Below, one piece after another: positions 43,675 to 53,581 of a stretch of DNA of 64,000 bases. The notes beneath the pieces are model-generated. The model worked only from the letters and a program-made list of their open reading frames with translations, made no database searches and was not told the origin of the DNA. The position numbers and the translations under genes are program-made. Origin of the DNA: Gammaproteobacteria bacterium (lineage in GTDB: Bacteria > Pseudomonadota > Gammaproteobacteria > DSM-16500); contig JAJPJH010000106.1 of assembly GCA_021324335.1 (NCBI GenBank), forward strand, positions 28,898 through 92,897, given 5' to 3'. Position 1 is the stretch's first letter; the number at the start of each line of letters is the position of its first letter.

Positions 43675-44829
43675 TTAACTTAAGGTGTAGGCAATTAAAT
43701 CGCCTTTATTAGTCAATACGTAAAGTATATTGTTATCGACGACAGGGGCTGCATACATAGCACCCACATATTCGCGTGCAGCAAAATGCCCATCCTGTTT
43801 ATCCATCCAATGTAAATAACCTTGTGCATCACCGACAACAAGGTGGTTCCCCATGAGTGCAGGTCCGGTGATAACGCGCGCTTCTAATTGCTCTTGGCGC
43901 CAATTCACAGAGCCACTGCTTGCATTGAAGGCCCAAACATAACTTTTCGCATCCGTGATATACACGGTGTCCTCATCTGCTGTCATGCCGGTGTAAGAAG
44001 AAATATCATGAGACCAGAGTACTTGGCCTGAGTTCCATTCCAATGAGGCAATTTTACCCTGATAAGTCGCAGCATAAATATGATGTTGGAAAACGATAGG
44101 ATCTGCATCCACATCAATCATACGCTGAATGGCAAAAGCCCCTTCAGCTACTGCGATTGCTTGCGTCCATTGCATATCGCCATCAGTGAGAGATAACTTG
44201 GCAAGATTACCGCTAGCAAACCCCACGATCACATTACGATCATGCATCACCGGCGTGCTAGAGCCGCGTAAAATTAAGCTGGGTTCTGCTTCTTGGAAGG
44301 ACCATTGCTCATGCCCATCGCTCAATGATAATGCTCGAACATAACCATCAATGGTTTTAATGATGGCCATATTTTGGCTAACAGCCGGTTCAGCTAGGAC
44401 TTCACCCCGAACGGTTGTTTTCCAGCGCATCGCACCATCGGTTTCTTGTAAAGCCAAGATATCGCCTCGGCGGCTCGCCACAATCACCAGCCCATTCCCG
44501 GCACCGGGTCCTGCACTTAGCGGAAGCCGGGTATCCACCTGCCAGTTTTTATGGCCGGTGATTTTATTCACAGAGGTCACGATGCCATTGGCACTCGTGG
44601 TAAAAACAGCCGTATCACTGACGGTAGGGCTGAGCTTGAGATAATCATCATCAATACCCGCACCGGCACGCGTTGACCAGAGGCGGTGAGGCTTAATTTC
44701 GGGTTTAAAGGTAACTAAGGGTTTCGGCTCCGGTGTATTATCTTTATCAAAAAAACCACAAGCGGTGAGTGATAAGGCACACACCACAAAGAGTAGGCCA
44801 GCCCTGAGATTTTTCATTGTTTTACGCAT
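43675..44829 (-). CDS. bamB: Outer-membrane assembly lipoprotein BamB
   Basis: 384 residues. The signal sequence ends in lipobox LTAC (about residue 24), so the mature protein is anchored to the outer membrane. The rest has repeated beta-propeller blades with the PQQ-like pattern ([57 protein letters not shown]). BamB supports BamA in inserting beta-barrel proteins. The operon order yfgM-bamB-der is conserved with E. coli. Confidence 0.94.
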   Translation of the reverse strand: MRKTMKNLRAGLLFVVCALSLTACGFFDKDNTPEPKPLVTFKPEIKPHRLWSTRAGAGIDDDYLKLSPTVSDTAVFTTSANGIVTSVNKITGHKNWQVDTRLPLSAGPGAGNGLVIVASRRGDILALQETDGAMRWKTTVRGEVLAEPAVSQNMAIIKTIDGYVRALSLSDGHEQWSFQEAEPSLILRGSSTPVMHDRNVIVGFASGNLAKLSLTDGDMQWTQAIAVAEGAFAIQRMIDVDADPIVFQHHIYAATYQGKIASLEWNSGQVLWSHDISSYTGMTADEDTVYITDAKSYVWAFNASSGSVNWRQEQLEARVITGPALMGNHLVVGDAQGYLHWMDKQDGHFAAREYVGAMYAAPVVDNNILYVLTNKGDLIAYTLS

Positions 44830-44844
44830 AGATGAGCACTCATG

Positions 44845-45489
44845 TTAGGATTGCGTGGTAATGTTATCGTACTTCATTTGTAGCAATGGCCGCGTCACTT
44901 CGGCGTTCGGTAAATCCGTTAAAGCTTGCTGATAGGATTGACGCGCCAGTGTCATATTCTTCATAGCATAGTAAGCATCGCCACGGATTTCTTCTGTTAA
45001 ACCATTAAAGTTTTTATCTTCAATCGTTTCCAAGGTTTTCAATGCTACGTCCGGCTTTTGCTCGGCGATTTGGACGCGGGCAAGACGTAAGCGGGCAATT
45101 TGGCGGAAGGAGGCGATATTGCTGTGATCTAGTACCCATTGCAGCTGTTTTTCAGCTTCCGGATAGTGATGTTGTAGGACAGCATCTCTTGCCAGCATAA
45201 AGGCAGCAAATTGACCATAAACTGTTTTAGGATAGTGTTTAAACAATTTTTCCGCTTGAACCAGGGTCGCTTGAGTATTGTTTTGAGATCGAACCATGAG
45301 CATTTCTTCATAAACAGAGGAGGCATGATTAAGGATTTTCGCTTCGCGCTCCTGCCAATAGCGCCAACCGAAGATACCGATCGCAGCGATAATAACCCCT
45401 GTTAAAATAACAGGAGTATACTGCTTGATCCAGCTTTTTAGGATTTCGATCTGTTCTTGCTCAGTTAAATACTCAGTCAAAGGGGTCAT
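44845..45489 (-). CDS. yfgM: YfgM-like periplasmic TPR protein (Sec translocon partner)
   Basis: 214 residues from the ATG at 45489; an in-frame TTG at 45531 would add 14 residues with no support. A cytoplasmic N-terminus (EQEQIEILKSWIKQY) is followed by one membrane helix (about 24-43) and TPR-like helices (KTVYGQFAAFMLARDAVLQ, ARLRLARVQIAEQKPDVAL, RGDAYYAMKNMTLARQSYQQAL). YfgM in E. coli associates with SecYEG and PpiD. Gene order hisS-yfgM-bamB confirms the call. Confidence 0.88.
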   Translation of the reverse strand: MTPLTEYLTEQEQIEILKSWIKQYTPVILTGVIIAAIGIFGWRYWQEREAKILNHASSVYEEMLMVRSQNNTQATLVQAEKLFKHYPKTVYGQFAAFMLARDAVLQHHYPEAEKQLQWVLDHSNIASFRQIARLRLARVQIAEQKPDVALKTLETIEDKNFNGLTEEIRGDAYYAMKNMTLARQSYQQALTDLPNAEVTRPLLQMKYDNITTQS

Positions 45490-45555
45490 CCTCAGAATGT
45501 TAGGAGATACTTCTGACGGCAAACCAATCAAAGAGTCGTCAGGCTATGTATTAAA

Positions 45556-46842
45556 TCAAATTTTCTTCGTAATTTTCAACTTTAAATATTCTGCCAGCTC
45601 GTCTTGATATAAATTTTGCTGAGGAAGATTTTCACGCAAATTTTTAAGCGAGATGGAACGAGTTTTGAGTTCGTGTTCGCCAATGATAATAGCGTATTGG
45701 GCACCGCTCTTGTCTGCTTTTTTAAACTGGCTCTTCAAATTTCCTCCGCCGCAATGAAGCATGAGTCGCAAGCCTGGGACTTTACTGCGTAAATAATTAG
45801 CTATTTTCATGGCAGCCGGAAAGGCTGAAGGGTCGTCCATGATGAAATAAGCATGAACACCACTCTCGACTTTCGGATTTCGTGGACTTTGTTGCATGAG
45901 GAGGATAGTGCGTTCCATCCCCACTGAAAAACCAATGGCGGGAGTGGGTTTACCCCCTAACTGTTCCACTAAGGAGTCATATCGTCCGCCCGCACAAAGG
46001 GTACCTTGGGCACCTAATTTATCAGTCACCCATTCAAACACTGTCTTTGTGTAATAATCTAAACCACGTACTAAGCAGGGGTTCAGCTCAAAAGCAATCC
46101 CCGCATGAGTTAAATATTGCTGCAAGGTTTCAAAATGCATCAACGATTCTGCATCTAAATGCTCTATTAACTTAGGAGCATGTGCAATCAATTCTTTTAA
46201 GTCAGGATTTTTACTATCCAGCACGCGTAAGGGATTTTTGTGTAGACGGCGAAGACTATCTTCATCGAGCTGATCTTTATTTTCGTTGAGATAGTGGACT
46301 AATCGTTTGCGGTATTCACTACGCGATTCGGCTGTACCGAGCGAATTTAATTGCAGTGTCACAAGCGATTTTAAGCCTAATTTTTCCAGAATAGTGGCTG
46401 AGAGCATGATAAGTTCCGCATCAATGTCAGGGCCAGGAAGACCGAAGACTTCAGCAGAACATTGATAGAATTGGCGATAGCGACCTTTTTGCGGCCGTTC
46501 ATGGCGGAAATAAGGTCCAATATACCATAGGCGTTGAATTTGATTATAAAGTAAGCCATGCTCAATACCCGCACGTACACAGCAAGCAGTACCTTCGGGG
46601 CGCAGCGAGAGATTTTCTTGATTACGGTCTAAAAAAGAATACATTTCTTTTTCAACAATATCAGTAACGTCACCAATCGATCGTTTGAATAAATCGGTTT
46701 TTTCGACAATCGGTGTGCGTATTTCTTGATAGCCGTAGCCTTGAAGGACTCGGCGCATGATAAATTCTGCATGCTGCCAGATAGGGGTTTCTTCTGGAAG
46801 AATATCATTCATGCCACGAACGGCTTGGATTATCTCTGCCAC
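45556..46842 (-). CDS. hisS: Histidyl-tRNA synthetase
   Basis: 428 residues. Class II synthetase core: VRGMNDILPEE at the start, motif 2 in RPEGTACCVRAGIEHGL with FRHERPQKGRYRQFYQ, the histidine-specific LVRGLDYYTKTVFEW and AGGRYDSLVEQLGG, and motif 3 GFSVGMERTIL. A C-terminal anticodon domain follows. In E. coli ispG lies between rodZ and hisS; here rodZ is directly upstream and ispG is absent. Confidence 0.97.
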   Translation of the reverse strand: MAEIIQAVRGMNDILPEETPIWQHAEFIMRRVLQGYGYQEIRTPIVEKTDLFKRSIGDVTDIVEKEMYSFLDRNQENLSLRPEGTACCVRAGIEHGLLYNQIQRLWYIGPYFRHERPQKGRYRQFYQCSAEVFGLPGPDIDAELIMLSATILEKLGLKSLVTLQLNSLGTAESRSEYRKRLVHYLNENKDQLDEDSLRRLHKNPLRVLDSKNPDLKELIAHAPKLIEHLDAESLMHFETLQQYLTHAGIAFELNPCLVRGLDYYTKTVFEWVTDKLGAQGTLCAGGRYDSLVEQLGGKPTPAIGFSVGMERTILLMQQSPRNPKVESGVHAYFIMDDPSAFPAAMKIANYLRSKVPGLRLMLHCGGGNLKSQFKKADKSGAQYAIIIGEHELKTRSISLKNLRENLPQQNLYQDELAEYLKLKITKKI

Positions 46843-46872
46843 GGAGGCTCCTCTTTACTATTTTAGTATGAT

Positions 46873-47661
46873 CTAGTTAGTATTATCGCTGTCGTCACCC
46901 GTATCAGGATTATCCGTCACCTCATCACTTTGGTCATCATCATTGTTATCACTTGATGCTGCTGCGTGATGGTTATCATTAGATGGCGCAGCTTTTTGTG
47001 GTTCTTGGTTGTTATCAGTAGTAGTGAGATCAGCAGCAGGTGATGCTGATTTTGCAGTAGATTGGGGTGCAGGGGTGGCTGCTGCAGGAGGGGTCGGTGC
47101 AGGCCTTGCAGTGGGTGGTGCTGTTTGCGGCGTATTAGGATTCACTGTGGCAGGTGAATGTTCCATTGAGGGAGCAACAGGATTAGCATTTTCTGGGGTG
47201 AGAGGAAGTTGATTGTCTATTGTTGCCCCCATGGGAGTATTCGTGTGGGTATACCACCACATGCCCACGAGTCCCAGCATGGTGAATACAATAAGATATG
47301 TAAAAAATTGCATGAAGTAATTACCGCTAGTCACAGGTGCAGATAAAGTCGGCTTGTTGAGTGGTGTCTGAGGGGGTGGTGCTAAGTGTCGATAAGGTTC
47401 GACGGCTTTTTCGATTTCTTGGGGGGAAATCTGCAATAATTTTCCATATGCCCGAAGGTAACCTGTGATGAAAATCGGCGGCAAATCAGAGGGATATTTG
47501 TCTTTTTCCATCATGACGATAATATCTTCATTTAAGCGTAATTGTGCGGCTGCTTCCTTGGGATCTAAGCCTAACGCTTCCCGAGCTGATTTTAAACGGG
47601 CACCGAAAAGGGCGGGTTGTTTATGCTCGGGCATGGCAGTTTGTTGGATTTCGTTTGTCAT
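46873..47661 (-). CDS. rodZ: RodZ-like membrane protein with cytoplasmic HTH
   Basis: 262 residues. Residues 20-80 (GARLKSAREALGLDPKEAAAQLRL, then GYLRAYGKLLQISP) form the Cro/CI-type helix-turn-helix of RodZ. The membrane helix is at about 117-137. The periplasmic part is only a low-complexity Pro/Thr/Ala stretch followed by an acidic Asp/Asn tail, without the folded beta domain of E. coli RodZ. RodZ links MreB to the membrane in rod-shape control. Its place before hisS matches the gammaproteobacterial order. pilF, usually between rlmN and rodZ, is missing. Confidence 0.85.
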   Translation of the reverse strand: MTNEIQQTAMPEHKQPALFGARLKSAREALGLDPKEAAAQLRLNEDIIVMMEKDKYPSDLPPIFITGYLRAYGKLLQISPQEIEKAVEPYRHLAPPPQTPLNKPTLSAPVTSGNYFMQFFTYLIVFTMLGLVGMWWYTHTNTPMGATIDNQLPLTPENANPVAPSMEHSPATVNPNTPQTAPPTARPAPTPPAAATPAPQSTAKSASPAADLTTTDNNQEPQKAAPSNDNHHAAASSDNNDDDQSDEVTDNPDTGDDSDNTN

Positions 47662-47676
47662 AGAAAATCACTGTCC

Positions 47677-48795
47677 TTAGTTTAATTCCTCAATTGTATG
47701 ATGATCATGCGTTCCCGCCAATCCTTTCTTTAACCGTTCGCTGCGCCGTGTGCGATCTTTTACCTGACCGACTAACTGACCACAGGCAGCATCAATATCA
47801 TCTCCTCGCGTCCGACGAATAGTAGTATTGAGGCCCGCTTTCATTAATATATCGCGAAACCGCAAAATTGTATCCCTATCAGAACGCTGATAAGAAGTAT
47901 GGGGGAAGGGGTTGAAGGGAATCAAATTCATTTTGGCCCGTACGCCTTGTAGGAGGGAGATTAACTGCTTGGCGTGTTGTGGCGTATCATTGACACCCGC
48001 AAGCATGACATATTCCATTGTGATAGAGCGTCTCCTGTCTTCTTTGAAGTAATCTCTGCACACAGCCATTAATTCTTTGAGGGGGTATTTCTTATTTAAT
48101 GGTACGATTTTATTTCGAAGTTCATCGTTTGGTGCATGTAAAGAGACAGCGAGAGCAACATCCGTTAGCTCGCGCAATTGCTGCATGGCAGGAATGACAC
48201 CTGCCGTACTGACAGTAACACGACGTTTGGAAAGACCGTATGCAAAATCATCTAACATTAAATTTAAAGCGGGCAGCACATTATCGAAATTCAGTAAGGG
48301 TTCACCCATTCCCATGATAACGACATTTGTTATCTGATGATCGTGTAGGCCGTTAGTTTTGGACAGCTTACGTGCGGCTATCCATAATTGACTAATAATT
48401 TCAGCAGTACTGAGATTGCGATTAAATCCTTGTTTGCCAGTCGAGCAAAAATCACAATTGAGAATACATCCTACTTGAGAAGAAATACATAACGTCCCCC
48501 GAGTTTTTTCCGGGATAAAAACCGTTTCAATACAATTACCGTCATTTAATCGTAGTAGCCATTTATAAGTGCCATCGCTAGCAGCTTTTTCATAAATCAC
48601 CTGGGGGAGAGTGATTTCTGCTGTTTCCGAGAGCTTTTGACGTAATGCTTTGCTGATATTCGTCATGGCAGCAAAGTTTTGTACCCCATTCGTATGAATC
48701 CATTGCAAGACTTGCTGGGCCCGATAGGGTTTCTCGTCAAGACTGACGAAAAAATTTTCCATTGCTGTTCTATCGAGGCCCAATAAGTTAATCAT
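47677..48795 (-). CDS. rlmN: 23S rRNA/tRNA adenine-C2 methyltransferase RlmN
   Basis: 372 residues. Radical-SAM motif CxxxCxxC is in [12 protein letters not shown], with the [12 protein letters not shown] segment and the conserved C-terminal Cys in IDAACGQL, which carries the methyl intermediate. It methylates A2503 of 23S rRNA and A37 of some tRNAs. It follows ndk with no spacing (stop of ndk at 48796). Confidence 0.96.
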   Translation of the reverse strand: MINLLGLDRTAMENFFVSLDEKPYRAQQVLQWIHTNGVQNFAAMTNISKALRQKLSETAEITLPQVIYEKAASDGTYKWLLRLNDGNCIETVFIPEKTRGTLCISSQVGCILNCDFCSTGKQGFNRNLSTAEIISQLWIAARKLSKTNGLHDHQITNVVIMGMGEPLLNFDNVLPALNLMLDDFAYGLSKRRVTVSTAGVIPAMQQLRELTDVALAVSLHAPNDELRNKIVPLNKKYPLKELMAVCRDYFKEDRRRSITMEYVMLAGVNDTPQHAKQLISLLQGVRAKMNLIPFNPFPHTSYQRSDRDTILRFRDILMKAGLNTTIRRTRGDDIDAACGQLVGQVKDRTRRSERLKKGLAGTHDHHTIEELN

Positions 48796-49242
48796 TTAAG
48801 CAAGCTCGTTCTCGGGAACATAACTCAAGATATCTTCTGGCTTAAAGAAGAAAGCAATTTCTTGCTTGGCTGTTTCAGGAGAATCTGAGCCATGGACTGC
48901 GTTATGGTCTATAGATTCGGCAAATTTAGCCCGGATTGTGCCAGCAGCTGCATCTTTTGGATTCGTAGCACCCATGATTTGGCGGTTCAGGGCAATGGCA
49001 TTTTCACCCTCCAGAACTTGGACTACTACTGGACCTGAGCTCATGAAGCTGACCAGGTTAGGGAAGAAAGGGCGTTCTTTATGAACTGCATAAAATTGCT
49101 CTGCTTGAGCTTTGCTCAGGCGCATCATTTTCATTGCGGCAACACGTAAGCCGCTTTTTTCAAAATAACTTACAATTTCGCCGACATGATTTTTAGCAAC
49201 CGCATCCGGTTTAATAATAGATAACGTACGTTCGATTGGCAT
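48796..49242 (-). CDS. ndk: Nucleoside diphosphate kinase
   Basis: 148 residues. Start [20 protein letters not shown], catalytic His in [13 protein letters not shown], and the C-terminal IAFFF. It balances NTP and dNTP pools by phosphotransfer through the His. First gene of the minus-strand block ndk-rlmN-rodZ-hisS-yfgM-bamB-der. Confidence 0.97.
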   Translation of the reverse strand: MPIERTLSIIKPDAVAKNHVGEIVSYFEKSGLRVAAMKMMRLSKAQAEQFYAVHKERPFFPNLVSFMSSGPVVVQVLEGENAIALNRQIMGATNPKDAAAGTIRAKFAESIDHNAVHGSDSPETAKQEIAFFFKPEDILSYVPENELA

Positions 49243-49289
49243 AGTGATGTTCCTATTTTTTCTAAGTTTTCAAAAGGCCAGCATTATAC

Positions 49290-50603
49290 CTAGCTTTTTA
49301 TCTTTTTGCGCCAAATTTGTGCTTTCGCACGGAGTTCTTTCTCGTCTAAGGTGAGTAATTGGCGATTTTTTAACAATTGCTTACCCCCTACCCAGACATC
49401 TGTCACTTGATCCCGAGAAGCGGCATAGACGATCTGGGAGATGGGATGATAGAGAGGTTGGGTTTCAAGGCAGTCTAAGTCAATGGCAATGAAATCCGCT
49501 ATTTTACCAGGGACTAATGAGCCAGCTAAGTGATCTATTGCCAATGCTTTGGCACCATTAAGAGTAGCCATTTTAAGTGCTTGGTCTGCTGAGATAGAGC
49601 AGGCATCGCCTGTGGTTACTTTACTGAGGAGAGCGGCCGAACGCATTTCACCAATCATATCTAAATCGTTATTACTAGCAACGCTATCGGTACCCAGTGC
49701 GACATTGATGCCAAGTCGAATCAATTTTTCTACGGGGCAAGCACCGCTCGCTAACTTCATGTTCGATTCTGGACAATGAATAATGGAAGGTCTCGTTTGC
49801 TGCACAATTTCAAAATCGCGTTCGTCTAATTGGGTCATGTGTACGGCGTTTAAATTAGGACTAATCATATCTATTTCATAGAGACGTTGCAAAGGACGTT
49901 TATGATGAGTGTCGAGAGATTGTTGAACTTCAGCAGCTGATTCTTGCAAATGAATATTGATTTTTAATTGGAGCTGATCGGCTATTTCTTTTGCTTTTAT
50001 TAAATCGTCAATGGCGAGTGTATAGGTGGAATGCGGTGCCATGGTAATGGTAATACCTTCCGTGTTTTTATAGGCATCGTAAAACGCGAGTGCTTTGGCA
50101 AAATATTCTTCTGATGTGGTGGCCCAGGCATTAGGTACATTCATGATATGCATGCCGATATGAGCATGAATACCAGCTTGTAGGGCGGCTTCTGCTGTTG
50201 CTTCGAAAAAGAAAAACATATCATTAAAGCGGGTGGTACCACAGCGGATCATTTCAGCCATCGCGATCAATGAGGCATCATAAACAAATTCTTGGCCAAG
50301 CCATTTTTTTTCGGCGGGCCACATATGGTTATGTAGCCAATCCATTAATTTTAAGTCATCCGCTAAACCGCGGAAAAAACTCATCCCAATATGCGTATGG
50401 CTATTAATGAAGCCAGGTAATACAGCATGAGTATCATAATGGTGTTCTTGAAGGGCTTGATAACGCTGTAAAGCACTTTCTTTAGGGAGAATATCCACAA
50501 TTTTTTGACCTTGAATAGCCAAGGTATGATTTTCTAAAACTCGATTTTGCTCTTCGCAGGTAATAATCCATTTGGCATGAATCAGATAGTCGACTTGTTC
50601 CAT
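49290..50603 (-). CDS. MtaD/TrzA-type amidohydrolase (methylthioadenosine/SAH deaminase-like)
   Basis: 437 residues of an amidohydrolase-fold enzyme. Metal ligands are in the NSHTHIGMSFFRG loop, in HLQESAAEV, and in LGTDSVASNND. APHSTYTL and IHCPESNMKLASG are typical of the 5-methylthioadenosine/S-adenosylhomocysteine deaminase group, so deamination of a modified adenosine is the most likely reaction. Related N-ethylammeline-type hydrolases look similar, so substrate is not certain. The tRNA-Ser gene lies just upstream on the same strand. Confidence 0.82.
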   Translation of the reverse strand: MEQVDYLIHAKWIITCEEQNRVLENHTLAIQGQKIVDILPKESALQRYQALQEHHYDTHAVLPGFINSHTHIGMSFFRGLADDLKLMDWLHNHMWPAEKKWLGQEFVYDASLIAMAEMIRCGTTRFNDMFFFFEATAEAALQAGIHAHIGMHIMNVPNAWATTSEEYFAKALAFYDAYKNTEGITITMAPHSTYTLAIDDLIKAKEIADQLQLKINIHLQESAAEVQQSLDTHHKRPLQRLYEIDMISPNLNAVHMTQLDERDFEIVQQTRPSIIHCPESNMKLASGACPVEKLIRLGINVALGTDSVASNNDLDMIGEMRSAALLSKVTTGDACSISADQALKMATLNGAKALAIDHLAGSLVPGKIADFIAIDLDCLETQPLYHPISQIVYAASRDQVTDVWVGGKQLLKNRQLLTLDEKELRAKAQIWRKKIKS

Positions 50604-50632
50604 ATATTGATCTCACTGAGGAAATAAAAACA

Positions 50633-50722
50633 CGGAGAGGGAGGGATTCGAACCCTCGTGGGAGCCTAAACTCCCCATCCGATTTCGAGTCGGCGCCGTT
50701 ATGACCGCTTCGGTACCTCTCC
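50633..50722 (-). tRNA. tRNA-Ser (anticodon CGA)
   Basis: On the minus strand the acceptor GGAGAGG pairs with CCTCTCC, with discriminator G as usual for Ser. The anticodon loop is CTCGAAA (anticodon CGA), there is a long variable arm, and the T loop carries GGTTCGAATCC. No CCA is encoded. Confidence 0.94.
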
Positions 50723-50751
50723 TTGCGGCAGGATTATACTGAGATGTGGGA

Positions 50752-51006
50752 CTAATTACTATTTAATCCGGGCGGTACTAAGCTAATAGGTTTAGTACTA
50801 CCTGGATAGTAGGTATTAGAAACTGGATAGTAATTGTCAAAATCATCCGAGGATAATCCTGGCGGAATTTTCACAGGCGGTACACTCGTTGCACTTAAAT
50901 AGCGTTTATCCTGATATTGAAGAAAAGACGGTGTAGAAATGTAAGAGCAGCTTATCAGGCTTAGTGCTAACAGTGATAACAAAAAAAACCGTATGACAAA
51001 GGTCAT
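50752..51006 (-). CDS. Miniature BamC-like lipoprotein
   Basis: 84 residues from the ATG at 51006; AGGAG lies 9 bases upstream, overlapping the dapA end. A lipoprotein signal is clear, with LISC at 17-20. After the Cys come about 64 residues, polar and Pro-rich, with KRYLSATSVPPVKIPPGL and DNYYPVSNTYYPG. This pattern resembles the N-terminal lasso of BamC, which runs along BamD. The position directly after dapA is where bamC (nlpB) lies in E. coli. The two folded helix-grip domains of BamC (E. coli about 344 residues) are missing, so it is either a reduced BamC or a truncated relic. Confidence 0.6.
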   Translation of the reverse strand: MTFVIRFFLLSLLALSLISCSYISTPSFLQYQDKRYLSATSVPPVKIPPGLSSDDFDNYYPVSNTYYPGSTKPISLVPPGLNSN

Positions 51007-51007
51007 T

Positions 51008-51883
51008 TTAGTTGACTCCTGCATTTTGCATGGCTTCTTTTACCTCTTGATGATAACGGTTGTCTAGAGGCAGTAAAGGTAAACGAATACCGGGGGGAAT
51101 TTTGCCCATGTTATGTAAGACCCATTTGACGGGGATAGGGTTAGATTCCACAAATAAGCGCTTGTGTAAAAGCATTAACTCTGCATTGATTTTTTCAGCT
51201 AATATTTTATCGCCTTGAAGAACAGCCTCACACATTTCCGCCATTTTCAAAGGAGCCACATTAGCTGTTACGGAAATAACGCCATGGGCACCGTGTAAAA
51301 GTAAATCTAACCCCGTTGCGTCATCGCCGCTATAGATACCAAATGAAGAGCCGCATCGAGCGAGAATTTCTTGAGCGCGGTCTACCTTTCCCGTTGCTTC
51401 TTTGATGCCAACAATAGACTTAATCTTAGCAAGTCGTTCTACCGTTTCCGCTTGCATGTCGCAGCCGGTACGGCCGGGAACATTATAAAGAATGATGGGC
51501 AAGTCGACAGTTTCTGCAATGACCTTATAATGGTGATAAAGCCCGTTTTGCGTTGGCTTATTATAGTAAGGGGTGACAATAAGACAAGCATCTGCTCCCG
51601 CCCGTTTCGCATTTTCAGTCAATTTTAGCGTGCTGCGAGTTGAATTACTCCCCGTGCCTGCAATGACCGGCACGCGGCCTGCTGCTTGTTTTATCACCAA
51701 GGAAATAACTTCCAGTTGCTCATCCGGATCTAAAGTAGCCGATTCACCTGTGCTGCCCACGGCGACAATAGCGCTGGTTTTCGATTGAATATGCCATTCA
51801 ACCAACGCTTGTAATGCCTTTTTGTCAATTGATCCATCTTCTTGCATAGGGGTCACGAGGGCAACCATGCTGCCTTTAAACAT
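51008..51883 (-). CDS. dapA: 4-hydroxy-tetrahydrodipicolinate synthase (DapA)
   Basis: 291 residues. The Schiff-base Lys is in IVGIKEATGKVDRA, with the GTGSNSTRST and VTPYYNKPTQNGLYHHY active-site motifs and NVPGRTGCD. It makes the lysine and meso-DAP precursor that MurE, encoded at 4398, uses. It starts a divergent pair with the ArnT-like gene. Confidence 0.97.
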   Translation of the reverse strand: MFKGSMVALVTPMQEDGSIDKKALQALVEWHIQSKTSAIVAVGSTGESATLDPDEQLEVISLVIKQAAGRVPVIAGTGSNSTRSTLKLTENAKRAGADACLIVTPYYNKPTQNGLYHHYKVIAETVDLPIILYNVPGRTGCDMQAETVERLAKIKSIVGIKEATGKVDRAQEILARCGSSFGIYSGDDATGLDLLLHGAHGVISVTANVAPLKMAEMCEAVLQGDKILAEKINAELMLLHKRLFVESNPIPVKWVLHNMGKIPPGIRLPLLPLDNRYHQEVKEAMQNAGVN

Positions 51884-51962
51884 ATCACTTATCTCCGTTT
51901 TTGCGGTAACAGTATTATGAGGACTCGATCGGATTTGTCTATAATTTTTTGTCCTAGTTGCG

Positions 51963-51968
51963 TATAAT
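51963..51968 (+). promoter_or_regulatory. Consensus -10 box upstream of the ArnT-like gene
   Basis: TATAAT, 33 bases before the ATG at 52001, with no clear -35. It lies in the 117-bp divergent gap shared with dapA. Confidence 0.35.
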
Positions 51969-52000
51969 CTAGCCTTTTTTCGAGGATGAGAGGGTAAACA

Positions 52001-53524
52001 ATGAACTTCGGCATACTGACGGACTACCTCTGGGGCAATAGAGCCAAATTCGGCTACTTATTCATCGCTGCTTTAATTCTACTATTTACCTGCTTAGGCG
52101 CCCGTGAAATCTGGACGCAAGAACATCGGTGGGCCGATATTGTTTCCGGGATGTTTTACCGTCATGACTTTTTACATCCTTATCTCGGCCAAAACCAATA
52201 TTATGATAAGCCATTACTTTCTTATTGGGCGATTGCCTTTCTTACCCAGGTAAGCGGCAGTTTAACAACCTGGACCTTGCGTTTACCTTCAGCGCTCGCT
52301 GGGCTGTTAGCAATATGGTCTATCTACCGTTTAGGTATCAGCATTAAAAATAAAAATTTAGGTTTACTAGCAGGTTGGTTGTTACTGACGACTTATTATT
52401 TTCTTTTCTGGGCGCGCACTAGTAGTGCCGACATGCTTAATCTTGCTGGCTCCTTATTCGCGGTCGCTTGGTATTTTGATAAACGAGATCGGGCCACCTT
52501 CCTTGACTATACCGTATTCTTTCTGATTCTTGCGGTGACTTCTTTATGTAAAGGTTTAGGTGGTGCAGTCATACCGATAATTGCTGTTCTGGTGGATGTC
52601 TGGTTGCAAAAATCGTGGAAAAAGCACCTGCGCGCCTCCGTGTTGCTAACCACCATTCCAGCTATTATCGTTTATCTTTCCCCCTTTCTTGCTTCTACTT
52701 ATTTTGGCGGGGAAGCTTATGGTCAAAGCGGTTTATATTTAGTTTATCGTGAAAACGTTCTCCGCTATGTTCATCCGTTTGACCATCAAGGTCCCATTTA
52801 TCTTTACGTGGCTTACTTGCCGATTTATTTACTGCCTTGGGCATTCTTTTTTATTCCAGCCTTAATCGCCCTAAAATCCCGTTGGCATTCGTTGTCCACT
52901 GAAGCAAAGTGGGTGGCTTGGACCTTATTATGTTTATTTATCTTTTTTACCCTCAGTGGCTCACGACGTAGTTATTACATCCTCCCCGTTGTTCCGTACG
53001 CTATTTTATTAACAGCTGAATGGATCTTATCTGCTGCCATTCTAACGAAGAAGCAAATCAATGCAGCCATCGCCACGGTTGTTTCATTCGTTTTTCTGTT
53101 TATTGCTATTGATATGCTGCCAGCATGGTATTACTCCCACTATGGCGTTAACCGCTTTGCTGTCTTATTAAAAGACGAAGCGAATCAAATTAGACCTTGG
53201 GATCAATGGAATATTGTATTGTTAGATGCAGAGAGTAAAGTAAATTTCTATTTACAACTCCCGCCGAATGTTAAGGATTATTTATCCGGCAAGATGAACC
53301 CTAATAAACAGATAACGGCTAGCTTGTTGCAAACCTTACCTATCTTAAACCAGAAACCGGATAATACTATTTTCATTAGCCGTAAGCGCTATGCTTCTTT
53401 GCTGCAGCCCTATTTTGTTGGTTATCATCTGGTCGAACTGCCACCGGCGAGTACCCATCTGCCATTCGTCCAGAATCATGATATGAATGCACCGATTGCG
53501 TTTGTTCCAGCCGCCATACTATGA
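52001..53524 (+). CDS. ArnT/PMT-type membrane glycosyltransferase
   Basis: 507 residues with about ten membrane helices. The N-terminal loop has REIWTQEHRWADIVSGMF with YYDKPLLSYWAIAF, the acidic catalytic-site pattern of GT-C transferases such as ArnT and PMT. LYRLGISIKNK-like and SADMLNLAGSLFAVAWYF sequences follow. Such enzymes transfer a sugar from undecaprenyl phosphate to lipid A or proteins in the periplasm. Which sugar is unclear; no arn genes are nearby, so ArnT function is not assumed. Confidence 0.8.
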   Translation: MNFGILTDYLWGNRAKFGYLFIAALILLFTCLGAREIWTQEHRWADIVSGMFYRHDFLHPYLGQNQYYDKPLLSYWAIAFLTQVSGSLTTWTLRLPSALAGLLAIWSIYRLGISIKNKNLGLLAGWLLLTTYYFLFWARTSSADMLNLAGSLFAVAWYFDKRDRATFLDYTVFFLILAVTSLCKGLGGAVIPIIAVLVDVWLQKSWKKHLRASVLLTTIPAIIVYLSPFLASTYFGGEAYGQSGLYLVYRENVLRYVHPFDHQGPIYLYVAYLPIYLLPWAFFFIPALIALKSRWHSLSTEAKWVAWTLLCLFIFFTLSGSRRSYYILPVVPYAILLTAEWILSAAILTKKQINAAIATVVSFVFLFIAIDMLPAWYYSHYGVNRFAVLLKDEANQIRPWDQWNIVLLDAESKVNFYLQLPPNVKDYLSGKMNPNKQITASLLQTLPILNQKPDNTIFISRKRYASLLQPYFVGYHLVELPPASTHLPFVQNHDMNAPIAFVPAAIL

Positions 53525-53581
53525 TATGAGTCCGGGTTTTTATTAGGTTGGAAAAATTTATCGTTAAGAAGGATAGGAAAT

